Origin: Stenotrophomonas bentonitica
GTDB lineage: Bacteria > Pseudomonadota > Gammaproteobacteria > Xanthomonadales > Xanthomonadaceae
Direction: 5' to 3'
DNA length: 64,000 bases
Assembly: GCF_013185915.1 (NCBI RefSeq)
Contig: NZ_JAAZUH010000002.1
Span: forward strand, 868,001-932,000
The notes beneath the pieces are model-generated. The model made no database searches. It had not been told where the DNA came from and was given only the letters and a program-made list of their open reading frames with translations. Numbering within the stretch: position 1 is the first letter of the stretch; each line of letters starts with the position of its first letter. Shown piece by piece: positions 61,235-64,000 of the stretch. The translations under genes and the position numbers were made by a program.

Positions 61235-62442
61235 TGAAGCAGATGGTCATGATCAAGCGCGTTGCCACCCTGGTCCTGATGGGCGTGGCGCTGTCCGGCT
61301 GCAGCACCGTCAAGGGCTGGTTCGCGGGCAAGGACGCAGAGGCCAAGAAGGCGCTGGAACCGGCTGAGCTGGTCAAGTTCGAGCCGACCGTGAAGGTCGA
61401 CAAGGTCTGGAGCACCAACCTGGGCAAGGGCGAAAAGCGCATCGGCGTCCGCCAGGGTCCAGTCGTGGCCGACGGCCGCGTGTTCGCGGCGGCCATCACC
61501 GGCGGCGTGCATGCGCTGGACCTGCAGACCGGCAAGACCGTGTGGACCTACGAGCCGGCCAAGGTCAAGAAGCAGCCGAAGCTGCGCCTGTCCGGTGGCC
61601 CCGGCGTCGGCGAAGGCCTGGTGGTGATCGGTACGCTGGACGGCCAGGTGATCGCGCTGGACGCCAACGACGGCGCCGAAAAGTGGCGTGCCAAGGTACC
61701 CGGCGAAGTGATTTCTGCTCCGGCCGTGGGCCAGGGCATCGTGTTCGTGCGCAGCAACGATGGCCGGGTAACCGCCTTCGATGCCGGCAACGGCACCCAG
61801 AAGTGGTTCAACCCGCGCGAACTGCCTGCGCTGACCGTGCGCGGCAACGCGCCGGTGGTGGCGGGCCCGGGCGTGCTGTTCATCGGCAACGATGACGGCA
61901 GCGTGGCCGCGCTGGCCATGCAGGACGGCCGCACCGTGTGGGATCAGATGGTCGCCAACGGCGAAGGCCGTACCGAGCTGGAGCGCATGTCCGACGTGGA
62001 CGGCGCCCCGGTGCTGGAAGGCAACACCCTGTTCGTGAGCAGCTTCAAGAACCAGACCATGGCGATCGAAGGCCCGACCGGCCGTCCGCTGTGGGCACGC
62101 GATCATGGCGGCGCCGGTGGCGTGGCCCTGACCTCGGGCAATGTGTTCGTCACCGACAACAAGGGTGGGGTGTTCGGCCTGGACAAGGCCAGTGGCTCGG
62201 CCATGTGGTCGCAGACCGGGCTGGCCCGCCGCTCGCTGACCGGGCCGGTGGTGCAGGGCGATTACGTTGTAGTCGGTGACTACAAGGGCTACCTGCACTG
62301 GCTGCGCACCGATAACGGCGAATTCGCCGGGCGCGCCAAGAGTGGCGGCGATGCCCTGCTGGCGCAGCCGGTAGTCGCCGATGGGATTCTGCTGGTGCAG
62401 AACGTTGATGGAAAGCTGACCGCGTTCCGGTTGGCACAATAA
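61234..62442 (+). CDS. bamB: Outer membrane assembly factor BamB
   Basis: BamB is the beta-propeller lipoprotein of the BAM complex that inserts outer-membrane proteins. The 402-residue product has a lipobox (ALSGC, cysteine 23) and eight propeller blades with PQQ-like repeats such as GVHALDLQTGKTVWTYE, GQVIALDANDGAEKWRAKVPGE and GVFGLDKASGSAMWS. It is coupled to yfgM and is followed after 12 bases by der, the conserved order. Confidence 0.97.
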   Translation: MKQMVMIKRVATLVLMGVALSGCSTVKGWFAGKDAEAKKALEPAELVKFEPTVKVDKVWSTNLGKGEKRIGVRQGPVVADGRVFAAAITGGVHALDLQTGKTVWTYEPAKVKKQPKLRLSGGPGVGEGLVVIGTLDGQVIALDANDGAEKWRAKVPGEVISAPAVGQGIVFVRSNDGRVTAFDAGNGTQKWFNPRELPALTVRGNAPVVAGPGVLFIGNDDGSVAALAMQDGRTVWDQMVANGEGRTELERMSDVDGAPVLEGNTLFVSSFKNQTMAIEGPTGRPLWARDHGGAGGVALTSGNVFVTDNKGGVFGLDKASGSAMWSQTGLARRSLTGPVVQGDYVVVGDYKGYLHWLRTDNGEFAGRAKSGGDALLAQPVVADGILLVQNVDGKLTAFRLAQ

Positions 62443-62454
62443 GGAGTTACCGCG

Positions 62455-63852
62455 ATGCTGCCCTTGGTCGCCCTGGTTGGACGGCCGAATGTCGGCAAGT
62501 CCACCATTTTCAATGCGCTGACCCGTACCCGTGACGCCCTGGTCCATGACCAGCCCGGCGTCACCCGGGACCGCAACTATGGTGTCTGCCGTCTGGACGA
62601 GGACAATCACTTCCTCGTCGTCGACACGGGCGGTATCGCGGAAGACGAAGAGGGCCTGGCCGGTGCGACCGCACGCCAGGCCCGCGCCGCTGCTGCCGAA
62701 GCCGACCTGATCCTGTTCGTGGTGGATGCCCGTGAAGGCACGTCGGCCCTGGACGACGAGATCCTGTCCTGGCTGCGCAAGCTGTCGCGTCCGACCCTGC
62801 TGCTGATCAACAAGATCGACGGCACCAACGAAGACAACGTCCGCTCCGAGTTCGCCCGTTACGGCTTCAGCGAAATGCTGACCGTGTCGGCCGCGCACCG
62901 CCAGGGCCTGGACGATCTGCTCGAGGAAGTGGTCCAGCGCCTGCCGGAAGAAGGCAGCGCCGAGGAGATGGACAACGATCCGGCCCGGATGCGCATCGCC
63001 TTCGTCGGCCGCCCCAACGTGGGCAAGTCGACCCTGGTCAACCGCATCCTCGGCGAGGAGCGGATGATCGCGTCCGAAGTGCCGGGCACCACCCGCGACT
63101 CGATCGCGGTGGACCTGGAGCGCGACGGCCGCCAGTACCGGCTGATCGACACTGCCGGCCTGCGCCGCAAGGCGCGCGTCGAAGAGGTGGTCGAGAAGTT
63201 CAGCGTCATCAAGACCCTGCAGGCCATCGAACAGTGCCAGGTTGCGGTGCTGATGCTGGACGCCAATGAAGGCGTGACCGACCAGGACGCCAGCGTGCTG
63301 GGTGCGGTGCTCGATGCCGGCCGTGCGTTGGTGGTGGCGATCAACAAGTGGGACGGGCTGACCGACTACCAGCGCGAGCAGGCCGAAACGCTGGTGTCGC
63401 GCAAGCTCGGCTTCGTGCCGTGGGCGGAAACCGTGCGCATCTCGGCCAAGCATGGCTCGGGCCTGCGCGAGCTGTTCCGTGCAATCCACCAGGCGCATGC
63501 CTCGGCCACGCACGAGTTCAGCACCAGCGAAGTCAACAAGGCGCTGGAAATCGCCTACGAGACCAACCCGCCGCCGGCGGTGCGTGGCCACGTGTCCAAG
63601 CTGCGCTACGTGCACCCGGGCGGCTCCAACCCGCCGACCTTCATCGTGCACGGCACCCGCCTGAAGGAACTGCCGGAGTCGTACAAGCGCTACCTGGAGA
63701 ACTTCTTCCGCAAGCGCTTCAAGCTGATCGGCACCCCGGTGCAGTTCATCTTCCGCGAGGGTGCCAACCCGTACGAAGGCAAGAAGAACCAGCTGACCGA
63801 GCGCCAGATCGCCAAGAAGAAGCGCCTGATCCGGCACGTAAAGGGCCGCTGA
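62455..63852 (+). CDS. der: Ribosome biogenesis GTPase Der (EngA)
   Basis: Der is an essential GTPase with two G domains in tandem, needed for 50S assembly. The 465-residue protein has P-loops GRPNVGKST at 9-17 and 185-193, switch motifs DTGGI and DTAGL, NKID and NKWD for guanine, and a C-terminal KH-like domain (about 365-450) ending in a basic tail ([12 protein letters not shown]). AAGGAG precedes the ATG by 8 bases. Confidence 0.98.
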   Translation: MLPLVALVGRPNVGKSTIFNALTRTRDALVHDQPGVTRDRNYGVCRLDEDNHFLVVDTGGIAEDEEGLAGATARQARAAAAEADLILFVVDAREGTSALDDEILSWLRKLSRPTLLLINKIDGTNEDNVRSEFARYGFSEMLTVSAAHRQGLDDLLEEVVQRLPEEGSAEEMDNDPARMRIAFVGRPNVGKSTLVNRILGEERMIASEVPGTTRDSIAVDLERDGRQYRLIDTAGLRRKARVEEVVEKFSVIKTLQAIEQCQVAVLMLDANEGVTDQDASVLGAVLDAGRALVVAINKWDGLTDYQREQAETLVSRKLGFVPWAETVRISAKHGSGLRELFRAIHQAHASATHEFSTSEVNKALEIAYETNPPPAVRGHVSKLRYVHPGGSNPPTFIVHGTRLKELPESYKRYLENFFRKRFKLIGTPVQFIFREGANPYEGKKNQLTERQIAKKKRLIRHVKGR

Positions 63853-63876
63853 GGCGGCCCGGATACGGCGATCCCG

Positions 63877-63899
63877 GTAGAGCCACGCCCTGCGTGGCT
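63877..63899 (+). repeat. GTAG-headed REP palindrome after der
   Basis: GTAG followed by AGCCACGC-CCT-GCGTGGCT. It starts 24 bases after the der stop and may act as a 3' stem. Confidence 0.75.
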
Positions 63900-63921
63900 T
63901 CGCGGCGCCCGAACGTACGGC

Positions 63922-63944
63922 AGCCACGCAGGGCGTGGCTCTTC
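63922..63944 (-). repeat. REP palindrome with an altered head
   Basis: A mirror copy of the REP 23 bases upstream, AGCCACGCAGGGCGTGGCT, but its minus-strand head reads GAAG instead of GTAG. The heads point outwards, unlike the facing pairs elsewhere in the window. Confidence 0.65.
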
Positions 63945-63971
63945 CGTTCGGGCGCGCGCGATAATGTGGCC

Positions 63972-64000
63972 ATGAGCGCCATTCCCGAACTCCCCCCCGA
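63972..64000 (+). CDS. Possible start of the next gene (cut by window end)
   Basis: An ATG opens a frame (MSAIPELPP) that runs off the window. No good ribosome site precedes it. Nine codons are too few to name a product. Confidence 0.3.

Overview
The window is ordinary, very GC-rich chromosome from a member of the Xanthomonadaceae, most probably Stenotrophomonas. The reasons are the short GTAG-headed palindromes between genes (like the SMAG repeats of S. maltophilia), the FabV-type enoyl-ACP reductase, a FimX-type pilus regulator, a KHG-type L36 protein and the Xanthomonas-like gene orders queA-tgt-yajC-secD-secF and cmk-rpsA-ihfB-lapB. I see no prophage, insertion sequence, integrase, CRISPR array, tRNA or rRNA gene.

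Layout. 0-5 kb: end of an ACT-domain protein (probably prephenate dehydrogenase), a small orphan protein, an MsbA-like ABC exporter with YigZ, and an ECF sigma factor with its likely membrane partner. 4.9-10 kb: a GAF-GAF-GGDEF-EAL c-di-GMP enzyme, a LOG-family nucleotide hydrolase and a class III aminotransferase. 10.2-15.8 kb: queuosine genes queA and tgt followed by the Sec accessory genes yajC, secD and secF. 15.9-26 kb: fabV, a 514-base non-coding stretch of repeats, fimX, a flavoprotein, yaeQ, an RluA-type pseudouridine synthase, a cold-shock gene, a GST, selO and apt. 26-30.6 kb: divergent dbpA and uup, then two small cytochromes c. 30.8-38.5 kb: an RND efflux operon with one adaptor and two different pump subunits. 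38.5-44.2 kb (minus strand): a PhyH-type oxygenase, a TraB-like membrane protein, a GNAT acetyltransferase, and the agmatine pathway genes aguB and aguA, which are split by a 660-base repeat-rich gap. 44.3-52.6 kb: rpmJ, cmk, rpsA, ihfB, lapB and a surface-polysaccharide block (a WecA/WbpL-like transferase, a WbpM/FlaA1-like dehydratase and galU). 52.7-57 kb: a PsrA-like regulator with the fatty-acid beta-oxidation genes it probably controls. 57.2-64 kb: ndk, rlmN, pilF, a RodZ-like gene, yfgM, bamB and der.

How the genes work together. Envelope assembly dominates: SecDF-YajC, BamB, YfgM, LapB, the polysaccharide genes, PilF and FimX for type IV pili, and two exporters. Translation and RNA maintenance form the second theme (queA, tgt, dbpA, uup, rlmN, rpsA, rpmJ, der).

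The most notable observations are an in-frame amber codon at codon 30 of the WbpM-like gene; two copies of a composite 0.4-0.5 kb intergenic repeat built from hairpins; a PsrA-type operator overlapping the likely -10 box of the psrA-fadBA operon; an RND pump pair in which one subunit lacks part of the usual proton relay; and three strong plus-strand terminators with no gene in front of them. I found no clear new multi-gene system.
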